Of a stretch of DNA of 37,090 bases, positions 16,947 to 24,664 are shown piece after piece. The position numbers and the translations under genes are program-made. The notes under the pieces were generated by a model. It had not been told where the DNA came from, did no database searches, and was given only the letters and a program-made list of their open reading frames with translations. Location: the NCBI GenBank assembly GCA_963922455.1, contig CAWUIO010000067.1, forward strand, positions 1 through 37,090. The letters run 5' to 3'. The DNA comes from CAWUIO01 sp963922455 (GTDB lineage: Bacteria > Bacteroidota > Bacteroidia > Cytophagales > Microscillaceae). How positions within the stretch are numbered: the first letter of the stretch is position 1; each line of letters begins with the position of its first letter.

Positions 16947-17678
16947 ATGACCTATTGTTTAGGAATTAAAGTCCGTTCGGGTTTGGTAGCTATTGCCGAC
17001 ACCCGAATTACCTCCGGAGTAGAAACTACTACCTCCAAGAAGGTATCTGTCCACCATAAGGGAAAAAACTGCCTTTTTCTGATGACTTCTGGTTTACGAT
17101 CTGTACGAGATAAGGCGGTCACTTATTTTGAAGAATTGGTAGAAGCTCCGGCCTTTGAGTTTGATAAAATGTACAAAGCCGTCAATATGTTTGGGCAACA
17201 ACTACGGCGGGTGGCCAGCGAAGATAAAAGTTACCTAAACGCCTCGGGCTTGATTTTTAATTTGTTTTCCATTGTAGGGGGGCAATTAGAAAATGATGAC
17301 GAACATAAATTATTTCTTCTATACCCCGAAGGGAATTGGATTGAGGTAGGGGAAAATACACCTTTTACCATTATAGGAAACTCCGGCTACGGAAAACCCA
17401 TCTTAAATAGAACGCTCAATTACGATTCTGATCTTCGTTTTGCTTTCAAAACAGGGTTTTTGTCTTTCGACTCTACCCGGGTGAGTGCCAGTGACGTGGG
17501 GTATCCTATTGATGTTGTGCTTTATAAACGTGATTCTTACCAAATGTATGAACACCGTTTTGGCCTGGGAGACTTAGGACAAGTAGCCCATCTCTGGGCC
17601 GAAAAACTAAGGCATACCATCGATGAAATGCCCGAAGAATGGATGGATACATTCACTAGGGAAGCCGGCATTATTTAA
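16947..17678 (+). CDS. anbu: Anbu, proteasome-type N-terminal-threonine peptidase
   Basis: This 243-aa protein is a proteasome beta-subunit-like Ntn hydrolase of the Anbu family (ancestral beta subunit). Removal of the first methionine exposes threonine (MTYCLGIK) as the nucleophile. Counting from it, D17 lies in IADTR and the catalytic lysine is most likely K31 in TTSKKVSV. There is no propeptide. Published work on other Anbu proteins reports self-assembly into open helical or ring-like oligomers, and I expect the same. The long tail DLGQVAHLWAEKLRHTIDEMPEEW is family-like. It ends the ATP-grasp, alpha-E, transglutaminase operon, its usual genomic partners. The natural substrate is unknown; cleavage of a ligase-made peptide or tag is inferred. 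Confidence 0.93.
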   Translation: MTYCLGIKVRSGLVAIADTRITSGVETTTSKKVSVHHKGKNCLFLMTSGLRSVRDKAVTYFEELVEAPAFEFDKMYKAVNMFGQQLRRVASEDKSYLNASGLIFNLFSIVGGQLENDDEHKLFLLYPEGNWIEVGENTPFTIIGNSGYGKPILNRTLNYDSDLRFAFKTGFLSFDSTRVSASDVGYPIDVVLYKRDSYQMYEHRFGLGDLGQVAHLWAEKLRHTIDEMPEEWMDTFTREAGII

Positions 17679-17709
17679 TCGCGGCACACCATGCTTTATG
17701 ATTCTTTTT

Positions 17710-17840
17710 GGCTTAGGGATGGAACGGCCTGTTTGAGCCCGCCGCTGCCTGGCGCGGGGGTAGGCGAGTAGTGACAGCCCGACCCGCGCTGGTACATATT
17801 TTCCAGTGTAAAACATTCTATCTCAGCGCGGGGAAGCCCC
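17710..17840 (-). repeat. Dispersed structured repeat, copy F (AAGCC subfamily)
   Basis: This minus-strand copy runs from ggggcttcccc to ccctaagcc and lies 31 bases after the Anbu stop. Its inner stem is extended to nine pairs (CCCGCGCTG/CAGCGCGGG), and the middle carries the cagcggcggg variant. It lies between two convergent genes. Confidence 0.9.
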
Positions 17841-17910
17841 AGGATTTTAAACAGTTTCTAAGAATAAATCCTTACACCCTTTTTCTTTTCTCATCTCATC
17901 TCTTGCTCAT

Positions 17911-17944
17911 AAAAAAGCCGGGCCCTCATTTTCAGAGCCCGGCT
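17911..17944 (-). terminator. Intrinsic terminator of the symporter gene
   Basis: On the minus strand a GC-rich stem (AGCCGGGC paired with GCCCGGCT, plus two inner pairs after one mismatch) is followed by six U residues. It lies about 20 bases after the symporter stop codon. Confidence 0.85.
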
Positions 17945-17963
17945 GAACGTTTCTGCATGTCTT

Positions 17964-19649
17964 TTACCAGAAAGAAATCACCACATACGCGGTAATGATG
18001 AGGAGTATAATAGCCTGGTACCGGAAGTTCAAATACCAAGGTAAAGCGGCCAATTCTTTGGTTTCATTGGTGTACATAGAGTTTTCCCAGGTGTAGCCTA
18101 CGGTTTTTTCGGCTGAAGGGGGAGGGGTAAGCAAACTCACAGTCACCATAATTAAGGCGCAAACCAGGCATAGGGCAGGAGCAATGTATAAAAAGTGTAA
18201 ATTAGGTTCCATCACAGAGGCATCACTAGGGCTAGGAGTGTAGTGCATCAGGGGCTCCATACCAGGGAAAACCGATAATACGGCATTGGCAAACGGAGGC
18301 CCATTAAAGACTACCAGGAATATCAAGGCAAAAAACCCAAATATAAAGGCAGCAAAGGCTCCGTGGGCATTGGCCCGCTTCCAGAACAAACCAATCAAGA
18401 AAACAGCTACCACGGGTGGACTAATGAAAGATAATACGAGTTGTAAGTACTTGAAGAGCGATTCAAATTTTTCCACTTGAGGGGTCCAAATCGCGGCTAG
18501 AATTACCAAAACCACCGTTGAAATTTTACCAGAGTTTACCAACTGCTTACTTGTCATATTGGGATAAATGGTCCTCACAAAGTCCATCGTAATCAGCGTA
18601 GAAGCCGAGTTAAGGGTCGCGCTGATGCTGGAAGCCATAGCTGCGAGCAGTCCGGCCAACATCAAACCAATCAAGCCAATGGGCATCAAATCAAAAATAA
18701 GGGAAGGATATACCAGGTCAGGGCGGGCCAAGCCTTCTCCTAAAATCCCCCCATTGTCATTATATAATACCCGGGCCATGGTGCCTGGAAGTACCATGAT
18801 ATACAGTACAGGAAGTTTGATCAAGCCGGCAAATAAAGCCCCCCATCGTCCGTGGTTCAAAGACTTAGAACTAAGCGTGCGTTGCACCATAAATTGGTTA
18901 TTACACCAGAAGTAAAAGCCTAATAAAGGAACCCCAAAGAGAAGCCCTGGCCAAGGAACAGAGGAGTCATCAATAGGTCGTACTAAACTTAGCATCTCGG
19001 GTGGGGTTACCGCTTTGGCTTCCGACCATCCACCGATATTATATAGTGTAATGATGGCTAAAATGATAGAACAACCAATCAATAAAATGGCTTGCACTAC
19101 CTCGGTATAAATTACCGAGTTCAGCCCCCCCGGAATGGTATAAATGGCTGCCGCCATGGCTAAAAGGCTGATGATAATCCAAGTGGGAGTTTCGGGAAAT
19201 ACCAATTTTAAGATCAGGCTCCCAGCGTAGAGTCCGGCCGCCATATCAATCACCACATTTCCCAGTAAGGTGACAAAGGAAAAGTAATAGCGGGAACGCC
19301 AGTCAAAACGACGGTCTAAGAACTCCGGCATTGTGTATACCTTGGAGCTCAAATAGAAAGGAAGGAAAAATATAGAGAAGAAAATTAGAATTACGGCGGC
19401 CATCCACTCGTAGTTAAATACCGAGATGCCCGTGCTGTAGGCATCACCCGATAAACCCACCAAGGTTGTACTCGAGATATTGGCGGCAAATAAGGAAATC
19501 CCCACAATGGGCCAGGTGGCATCCCGACCGGCTAGGAAATACTCCTCCGAGGAAGATTGTTTCCCCTTTTTTAATCCGTACCATATGATCAAAAACAGAT
19601 ACGAGAAAATTACAAAAATGTCCAGATAGTGCAGTTCGTATGTCTTCAT
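17964..19649 (-). CDS. Sodium:solute symporter (SSS family, SGLT-like)
   Basis: This 561-aa integral membrane protein has roughly 13-14 hydrophobic segments. Family blocks are EEYFLAGRDATWPIVGISLFAANISSTTLVG near the N-terminus, AIYTIPGGLNSVIYTEVVQ, and SSISATLNSASTLITMDF, which holds the serine pair of the second sodium site. It resembles the sugar-transporting SGLT branch more than the proline or pantothenate branches. Sugar uptake is supported by the divergent LacI-type regulator gene, but the sugar cannot be named. No catabolic enzyme is adjacent. The start at 19649 keeps the conserved short N-terminus before the first helix. It is inner-membrane and driven by the sodium gradient. Confidence 0.93.
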   Translation of the reverse strand: MKTYELHYLDIFVIFSYLFLIIWYGLKKGKQSSSEEYFLAGRDATWPIVGISLFAANISSTTLVGLSGDAYSTGISVFNYEWMAAVILIFFSIFFLPFYLSSKVYTMPEFLDRRFDWRSRYYFSFVTLLGNVVIDMAAGLYAGSLILKLVFPETPTWIIISLLAMAAAIYTIPGGLNSVIYTEVVQAILLIGCSIILAIITLYNIGGWSEAKAVTPPEMLSLVRPIDDSSVPWPGLLFGVPLLGFYFWCNNQFMVQRTLSSKSLNHGRWGALFAGLIKLPVLYIMVLPGTMARVLYNDNGGILGEGLARPDLVYPSLIFDLMPIGLIGLMLAGLLAAMASSISATLNSASTLITMDFVRTIYPNMTSKQLVNSGKISTVVLVILAAIWTPQVEKFESLFKYLQLVLSFISPPVVAVFLIGLFWKRANAHGAFAAFIFGFFALIFLVVFNGPPFANAVLSVFPGMEPLMHYTPSPSDASVMEPNLHFLYIAPALCLVCALIMVTVSLLTPPPSAEKTVGYTWENSMYTNETKELAALPWYLNFRYQAIILLIITAYVVISFW

Positions 19650-20138
19650 ATATTTCCTCAGGTTTTAGACAGCCACCGCCGACGTTGCAGGGTAGGGATG
19701 CGTTAATCGTTTAAACATTTACTTGGGGTAGTTGCACACCTTTCCTTCTTAGCCCAGGAGCTTAATTAGGAAATTCCGTCCAACTATTTGGATAAGTAAA
19801 GCGATAAATTTTAAACAAAACTGGAAAAATACAATTTATAAAAATATGGATACAACTTATTTGAATAGTATAGTACATTCTTATAAAAATTGCATCTCAT
19901 ATATAGGTTTTGCTTCTGAATAAAGCAAGGGCTAAGCAAAGACAATACAAGAAGCCTAGACCGAAACCGTTTACGGAAAATTATTTTTTTGGTTTTTATT
20001 AACAACTTGCAATCTAAAAAATGGAGGGATTCCCTTATTTTAGATGTTTAAAATCAAAAGGAATTCGTTTTCTTACATAGAAATGTGTTGAGTTTTTGAT
20101 CCACGATCAAAGGCTACTGGAAATAATCCAATTTATAT
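19650..20138. promoter_or_regulatory. Divergent symporter-LacI control region
   Basis: This 489-bp non-coding spacer is AT-rich toward the LacI gene. It contains two operator-like palindromes. One is gtttaaac at 19709-19716 inside aatcgtttaaacatt, about 60 bases before the symporter start. The other is AAACCGTTT at 19964-19972, overlapping ccgtttacgg at 19967-19976. Both resemble LacI-family sites in general form. The short frames read through here are poor in sequence complexity and I do not accept them as genes. Confidence 0.4.
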
Positions 20139-21212
20139 ATGAAAAATCAGCCAGTAACGATGAAGGATATTGCCCGTGAATTGGGCATAACGGTGGCTAC
20201 GGTATCCCGGGCATTAAAAAACTACCCAGATATCAGCCCCACCACAAAGAAAGCTGTATTATCACTGGCCCAAAAACTAAATTACCGCCCCAATCCTATT
20301 GCCCTCAGTCTCCGCAAGCGAAAGTCTAATATTTTGGGCCTCATCGTCCCTGAGATTGTGCACCATTTCTTTTCTACGGTAGTGAGTGGTATTGTAGAGA
20401 CAGCCGAAGTAGCCGGATATAGTGTGATGATCTGTCAGAGCAATGAGTCGTATAAGCGGGAAGTGCGGGAGGCCCAAGCTTTACTGGATAGCCGGGTAGA
20501 TGGACTCCTCATCTCGATGGCCAATACCACCAAAAATATTGAACACATCCAAGAATATATTCAATACGGCATCCCAGTCGTTTTATTCGACCGGGTAAAT
20601 GATGATCTAGACGTCACCCGGGTCGTGGTAGATGACTATAAAGGAGGCTTCGAGGCCGTAGAACATCTGCTTGAGCAAGGCTGCCGTAAAGTGGGCCTTA
20701 TCCGAGGCCCTCTATCGGTTTCCGTATTCAATTTGCGTTATCAAGGGTATCGCGATGCCCTTGCCAAGTATCAAATCCCTTTCAACCCTGACTTTGTCCG
20801 AGAAAGTACCAGCTTTGATTTAAAAGAGTGTAGCCAGATCACCCAAGAAATGATGGAAAGCGCCAATCGTCCCGATTCTATATTTGCCATGGCCGATTCG
20901 GCAGCTATCGGAGCCTTGGCCGCTCTAAAATCCTTAAAATACCGAGTACCCGAAGATATTTCCGTGGTGGGATTTAGTAACTGGCAAATGGCCTCGGTAA
21001 CCGACCCCCCGCTTACTACCGTAGCCCAACCCGGCTATGAGATGGGGCAAACCGCTACCGAGTTATTGCTGCACAATATTGAAGCAAAAGAAAAGGAAGA
21101 ACCCCAAAATCAAGAACAAGTTTGTTTGAAAACCCGCTTGATCGTAAGGGAATCTTCCCGTAAAATCATGGGCATTCTTACGCCACCCCATGGAAATGGC
21201 CACCAGATCTAA
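20139..21212 (+). CDS. LacI family transcriptional regulator
   Basis: The 357-aa protein has an N-terminal LacI helix-turn-helix (VTMKDIARELGITVATVSRALKNY) and hinge helix (YRPNPIALSLRKRKS). A periplasmic-binding-protein-like ligand domain follows (IVSGIVETAEVAGYSVMI, DGLLISM, GIPVVLFDRV, SIFAMADSAAIGALAALK, SVVGFSNWQMASVTDPPLTTVAQP). It should bind DNA as a dimer and respond to a sugar or sugar phosphate. The divergent symporter is the obvious target, and autoregulation through the shared spacer is likely. It is convergent with the downstream lipoprotein gene, only five bases between stop codons. Confidence 0.95.
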   Translation: MKNQPVTMKDIARELGITVATVSRALKNYPDISPTTKKAVLSLAQKLNYRPNPIALSLRKRKSNILGLIVPEIVHHFFSTVVSGIVETAEVAGYSVMICQSNESYKREVREAQALLDSRVDGLLISMANTTKNIEHIQEYIQYGIPVVLFDRVNDDLDVTRVVVDDYKGGFEAVEHLLEQGCRKVGLIRGPLSVSVFNLRYQGYRDALAKYQIPFNPDFVRESTSFDLKECSQITQEMMESANRPDSIFAMADSAAIGALAALKSLKYRVPEDISVVGFSNWQMASVTDPPLTTVAQPGYEMGQTATELLLHNIEAKEKEEPQNQEQVCLKTRLIVRESSRKIMGILTPPHGNGHQI

Positions 21213-21217
21213 GGTCT

Positions 21218-22045
21218 TTATAAGCTAGGGTCTTCAAAATTTTCAAAAAGCCCCTCCGGGATCTCATCCATCACGGCAATTTCTGTAATTTGCCTTCGGT
21301 CCCGATTGCCCGATAGGTAAATCCCTCCGTGCTTTTCGTAGTCTAACCAAGGAAGTATGAAGTTGGGCTCTTCTTGGGAAAACTCCCGGAAATAAGCCCA
21401 TTGGACCACTTGTTTTTGGGCTTGATCTACCCAAACCAGATATTTATTATCAGGTGTGTCTCCTACGCTCTCAAAAGTAAGTTGGATAACTTCGGCCGCC
21501 GCTCCGGTTTGGGTCGTATCTTCTCCTATGTATTTTAGCGTTACCCCGGAGTCTTTTAGCTTAAACGGCATCACGAGCCAATACGAATCATTAATCCAGA
21601 CACTTTTCCCTCGGCCTAGGTACTTAGTTAAGGTATCGGCATCACTCACTTCGGCCCCATCTTTATACACCCTGCCTTTGCCAGTTTTTTCATTCAAGAT
21701 TATTTTCAGGTCTTCCTTCGTGTAGTCAATGCGTACCTGCCCGCTGGGTTTGTGCCAGTACAATTTGCGGAAACCAAAAAAATTCCAAACCAACAATTGG
21801 GTATCATCCCAGGCTTTGCGGCCCCCGTGGGCTTGCATGACCGAGTCGGCCAAAGCGATGGCTTCGGGGTCAGAGTTGGCCGCATTAAATCCTTCGGCAG
21901 GTGGGTTTCCTATTTCGGCTTCTGCCTGCGTTAAGGTATCACTCGGCTGCCCTTCCCCTTCTTGAGCCGTGTCTTGGCCCGGGTTTTCACAGGCTGCCCA
22001 GCCCAAAAACAAGCAAATAAAAAAATATGGGTAGTAAGGTTTCAT
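21218..22045 (-). CDS. Lipoprotein of unknown function (DUF6503-like)
   Basis: This 275-aa protein has a type II signal peptide with lipobox LGWAAC, so C19 should be lipidated. A low-complexity acidic, Gln/Pro-rich linker follows (about residues 20-60). The folded part begins with IALADSVMQAHGGRKAWDDTQLLVWNFFG, a pattern I associate with Bacteroidota lipoproteins resembling LolA/LppX folds (DUF6503-like). It continues as a beta-rich domain (QVRIDYTKEDLKIILNEKTGKGRVY). That family link is a judgement from the pattern, not a search. Function is unknown; an envelope role is likely. Confidence 0.8.
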   Translation of the reverse strand: MKPYYPYFFICLFLGWAACENPGQDTAQEGEGQPSDTLTQAEAEIGNPPAEGFNAANSDPEAIALADSVMQAHGGRKAWDDTQLLVWNFFGFRKLYWHKPSGQVRIDYTKEDLKIILNEKTGKGRVYKDGAEVSDADTLTKYLGRGKSVWINDSYWLVMPFKLKDSGVTLKYIGEDTTQTGAAAEVIQLTFESVGDTPDNKYLVWVDQAQKQVVQWAYFREFSQEEPNFILPWLDYEKHGGIYLSGNRDRRQITEIAVMDEIPEGLFENFEDPSL

Positions 22046-22211
22046 AGTTTTTGCGTTGAATTTCTATTAGATAGGCCTAAGTAAGCCAAATAAATCAAGA
22101 TGCCAAAAAATCCCTTAGAATCTGTATACGTTTAGTGGGTGTCAGCTCTTTGCCGCCCAAGGAGATTCCCAGGAAAGAAGTTCTTATCTTTTCGATGACC
22201 CTAAGGCAGCA

Positions 22212-22340
22212 GGGGCTTGCCCGCGGTACAAGCTTGAGGGCAGATAGGTACTTTCTGGCCCCGCGGGCCGGGCTATCGCTACTCGCCGGCCCAGGCGCAT
22301 GCCAGCGGCGGGCTCAAACAGGCCGCTCTATCCCTAAGCC
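22212..22340 (+). repeat. Dispersed structured repeat, copy G (AAGCC subfamily)
   Basis: This plus-strand copy runs from ggggcttgccc to ccctaagcc. Its inner stem is CCCGCGG/CCGCGGG, a further paired change relative to copies C, E and F. It carries the gccggccc and cagcggcggg middle variant. It fills part of the 357-bp gap between the lipoprotein 5' end and the HEAT-like gene; the rest (22046-22211, 22341-22402) has only a short gcctg-ca-caggc palindrome at 22385-22396. Confidence 0.9.
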
Positions 22341-22402
22341 AAAAGGCTTGCTTCTTATAAAATGGACTGCCCCAACTTATTTCAAGCCTGCACAGGCTGT
22401 CT

Positions 22403-22912
22403 CTACCCTAGTTTTTTTAAGATTTTTTTGGCCCGGCTTTTAAATCCGGCCGAACCATAAGGAGCCTGCATTTCTAGGATCGCTTTGAGTTCAAATTTTA
22501 AGTCAGGTTCCAGTTCGCTAATACGGTAGAGCACCGTCATGGCAAAGACTCGAATGGCAACCGCGGTTTGGGGAGCCTCCAGGTATTGAAAACAAATTTG
22601 AGTGAGATCGCCCAAACTCTCCTTGGGGAGAGGGAGGTCTTCCAGGATTTTGAGTACACTGCGGGGCAAAAAGTCGGGATTGGGTTTCTTGAGGGCTTCA
22701 ATCAGGGATGGCAGATACGGTTCAATTAGCTCGGGATTGGCTTCGGCCACGTAGCGTAAAACCCATGCGCCATGAAAGACTTGCCGTTCTTCTCCTTCCA
22801 AAATAAGGCGGACTAGCTCTTCCACTTTTTCCGGATCGGGACCGATAAACTGAACTACTTTCTCAACGTAGTTTTTGCCTCCGCGTTGGCTAAGAATATC
22901 TTCTAAAGTCAT
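22403..22912 (-). CDS. HEAT/ARM-repeat-like protein
   Basis: This 169-aa all-helical protein has no signal peptide. It shows repeating helical pairs with Pro-initiated second helices (ELVRLILEGEERQVFHGAWVLRYVAEANPELIEPYLPSLIEALK, then FLPRSVLKILEDLPLP, then AIRVFAMTVLYRISELEP). This matches HEAT or armadillo-type repeats, which serve in protein binding. No catalytic motif is visible. The C-terminus is basic (GFKSRAKKILKKLG). Related small proteins are common in Bacteroidota but uncharacterised. It stands alone between two repeat copies. Confidence 0.78.
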   Translation of the reverse strand: MTLEDILSQRGGKNYVEKVVQFIGPDPEKVEELVRLILEGEERQVFHGAWVLRYVAEANPELIEPYLPSLIEALKKPNPDFLPRSVLKILEDLPLPKESLGDLTQICFQYLEAPQTAVAIRVFAMTVLYRISELEPDLKFELKAILEMQAPYGSAGFKSRAKKILKKLG

Positions 22913-22978
22913 AAGCCTAAAGAATTTTTGTAAAAGCCGTCAATACCCACCACAATACGATCGTGTTTCTAGTACAGT

Positions 22979-23107
22979 GGCTGAGGGATAGAACGGCATG
23001 TTTGAGCCCGTCGCTGGTTGCGCGTGGGCCGGCGAGTAGTGAAAGCCCGGCCCCGGCGCAAGCTTAATCCATTTGACAAGCCATCTCCCAAAGCCGGGGA
23101 CAGCCCC
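22979..23107 (-). repeat. Dispersed structured repeat, copy H (CAGCC subfamily)
   Basis: This minus-strand copy runs from ggggctgtcccc to ccctcagcc, with inner stem CCCCGGC/GCCGGGG. It lies between the HEAT-like gene and the PIN toxin gene. Confidence 0.9.
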
Positions 23108-23173
23108 ATGGTTTTGTAAGGATGGGTAATACCTCTAAGAAAATACACAATGAAGAGAATACTAGAATAGAGA

Positions 23174-23596
23174 TCAAATTAATTCGATATCTTCAGAATA
23201 TCGGGCGTAATCTTCGGGGTTGAGGGTATATAATCGTTTTACCTGGTGGGCCATCATAAAGGCGATGAGGCGGGAATCATGCGTAGCATTTCCGTAGATT
23301 TCCATTTTGCGGATGAGGTTGCGCCATTCGGTGATGACTTCGGGGACTTCGGGCAGTAAAAAATAGGTACGGAGTATATCATTCACTTCTTGCGCTGCTT
23401 CCTGCTTACTAAGGCCTAGACCAAAATTGGGTACGGCTCGAGTAGCGATTGCATAAAACTCGAAGATGATTTGAGGGGCTATCACCAAAGTCTCTCGGTT
23501 GCGTACCATCTCAATAAGACGATTGACAACGCCGAGGTGCTCGGGGGATCTACTATGTTTAGAACTAATAATGACGTTGGTATCCAGCAGAATCAT
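23174..23596 (-). CDS. PIN domain toxin (VapC-like)
   Basis: This 140-aa single PIN-domain protein is a metal-dependent RNase fold. The predicted acidic site is D5 (LLDTNV), E46 (IIFEFYAIATR) and D107 (ATHDSRLIAF), with N126/D129 in TLNPEDY near the fourth position. VapC-type toxins cleave tRNA or rRNA to stop growth. Its start overlaps the end of the upstream small gene by four bases, the usual antitoxin-toxin coupling. All key acids are present, so it should be active. The target RNA is unknown. Confidence 0.87.
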   Translation of the reverse strand: MILLDTNVIISSKHSRSPEHLGVVNRLIEMVRNRETLVIAPQIIFEFYAIATRAVPNFGLGLSKQEAAQEVNDILRTYFLLPEVPEVITEWRNLIRKMEIYGNATHDSRLIAFMMAHQVKRLYTLNPEDYARYSEDIELI

Positions 23597-23835
23597 CGGG
23601 CATCCGGACCGTATAATTGTTCACGACTGGTAGAAACTAAAGTGATTTCAGCGTCGGAGGCAATCGTGCCAAACGACTGCTTTAAGTGGGCGATACGCTC
23701 TTCTACATCGGCACCAGGGTGGGGGAGCGCTTCACTAATAGACACTTCCACGTATTCTCCGGGGCTAAAAGGTAGGTCATCTATCACAATATGTCCTTCA
23801 CTAGAAACTTGAGTGCGTACCTTATAAGTTCTCAT
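23593..23835 (-). CDS. Antitoxin partner of the PIN toxin
   Basis: This 80-aa protein has an N-terminal beta-rich half (YKVRTQVSSEGHIVIDDLPFSPGEYVEVSIS) resembling the small swapped-hairpin or AbrB-like antitoxins that accompany PIN toxins. The C-terminal half (ADVEERIAHLKQSFGTIASDAE) is helical and likely wraps the toxin. It comes first in the pair and overlaps the toxin start by four bases. It probably represses its own promoter in the 150-bp region upstream. The assignment rests on gene order and shape, not on a recognised named family. Confidence 0.8.
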   Translation of the reverse strand: MRTYKVRTQVSSEGHIVIDDLPFSPGEYVEVSISEALPHPGADVEERIAHLKQSFGTIASDAEITLVSTSREQLYGPDAR

Positions 23836-23985
23836 ATACTAATCAATTATACTCACAATGGCCTAATATAAAGAATATTAGCCATATTTTGAGAGGGATG
23901 TAGGAAAATTACCGAAACTTTATGCTAAAGTTCCAGATCAAGGGTGTGAATAAAATTAGGCAAAATTCAAGCCGGAGCCCCCTAC

Positions 23986-24486
23986 CTAATCACCGGGATT
24001 AAGATATTGCGCGTAAGCTTGCGTCATTATATTCAAAAATAATCCCTCGTAGGTGGTATCAAACGGTTTGGGGTAAGTCCCTTTTACTTCAATGAGATAG
24101 TCTGGGTTCTGAACGACAACTACCAGTTGAACAAACGAGTCAAAACTAGACCCTTCAGGGCTAGGGATTTCAAATTTTTTAAGCAAATATTGCTTATCAT
24201 CCTCAGCGACTTTTTCTTTTTTTAGTAGCTTCTTGTCAGGGCTGGATTTTATTTTTTTTAAACTCTTGGCTAATTCTTCATACGTAGTTTTTAAGGTCAT
24301 TCCCTCTAGTTTAGCCCCGGTATCTGCATCCCAATAGCCATCCGATTTTTCAAGAGGTTTAAAAGTAGGGCCTGGGGAGTTAAAGATTACATACACCCGG
24401 GCTTCTTCGTGGTCAGAATTTATTTGTGCGTAGGAGTTGGGCCAAATGCCCATACTGATAAGCCCAATAATTAAGAACTTCTTCAT
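23986..24486 (-). CDS. Small exported protein of unknown function
   Basis: This 166-aa protein has a Sec signal peptide (MKKFLIIGLISMGIWPNSYA, cleavage before Q). The frame is open up to 24543, but the MKKFL methionine at 24486 gives a canonical signal peptide and is the better start. The mature part has predicted strands (ARVYVIFNSPG, FVQLVVVVQNPDYLIEVKG) and a lysine-rich helix (ELAKSLKKIKSS). I do not recognise a family. It is divergent from the alpha-2-macroglobulin gene with a 178-bp spacer. Confidence 0.75.
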   Translation of the reverse strand: MKKFLIIGLISMGIWPNSYAQINSDHEEARVYVIFNSPGPTFKPLEKSDGYWDADTGAKLEGMTLKTTYEELAKSLKKIKSSPDKKLLKKEKVAEDDKQYLLKKFEIPSPEGSSFDSFVQLVVVVQNPDYLIEVKGTYPKPFDTTYEGLFLNIMTQAYAQYLNPGD

Positions 24487-24633
24487 ATGGATCTGAATAA
24501 ATTTCGTGTAAGTAAAATTAGATATATAGCCAGGAATGAGCAATTAAAAGCCCAATAATTTGATTAACTCACTTACTTAACTTTGTTATGTAGCTTTCGT
24601 TTGTAATACCTCAATGTTTTTGCCGTATTCTTT

Positions 24634-24641
24634 TATATTTG
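24634..24641 (+). promoter_or_regulatory. -7 promoter box of the alpha-2-macroglobulin gene
   Basis: TATATTTG matches the Bacteroidota -7 consensus TAnnTTTG exactly and lies 23 bases before the ATG at 24665, implying a very short leader. No well-spaced -33 TTG is visible; the nearest is only 11 bases upstream, so the call rests on the -7 box. Confidence 0.5.
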
Positions 24642-24664
24642 TCTGAAAACCAAACTCGGGAGCT

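Noticed and set aside
19811..20005. 64-aa minus-strand ORF in the symporter-LacI spacer
   Set aside because: It is an AT-rich frame made of Lys, Phe, Leu and Tyr codons in a promoter region, with no domain and no ribosome-binding site.
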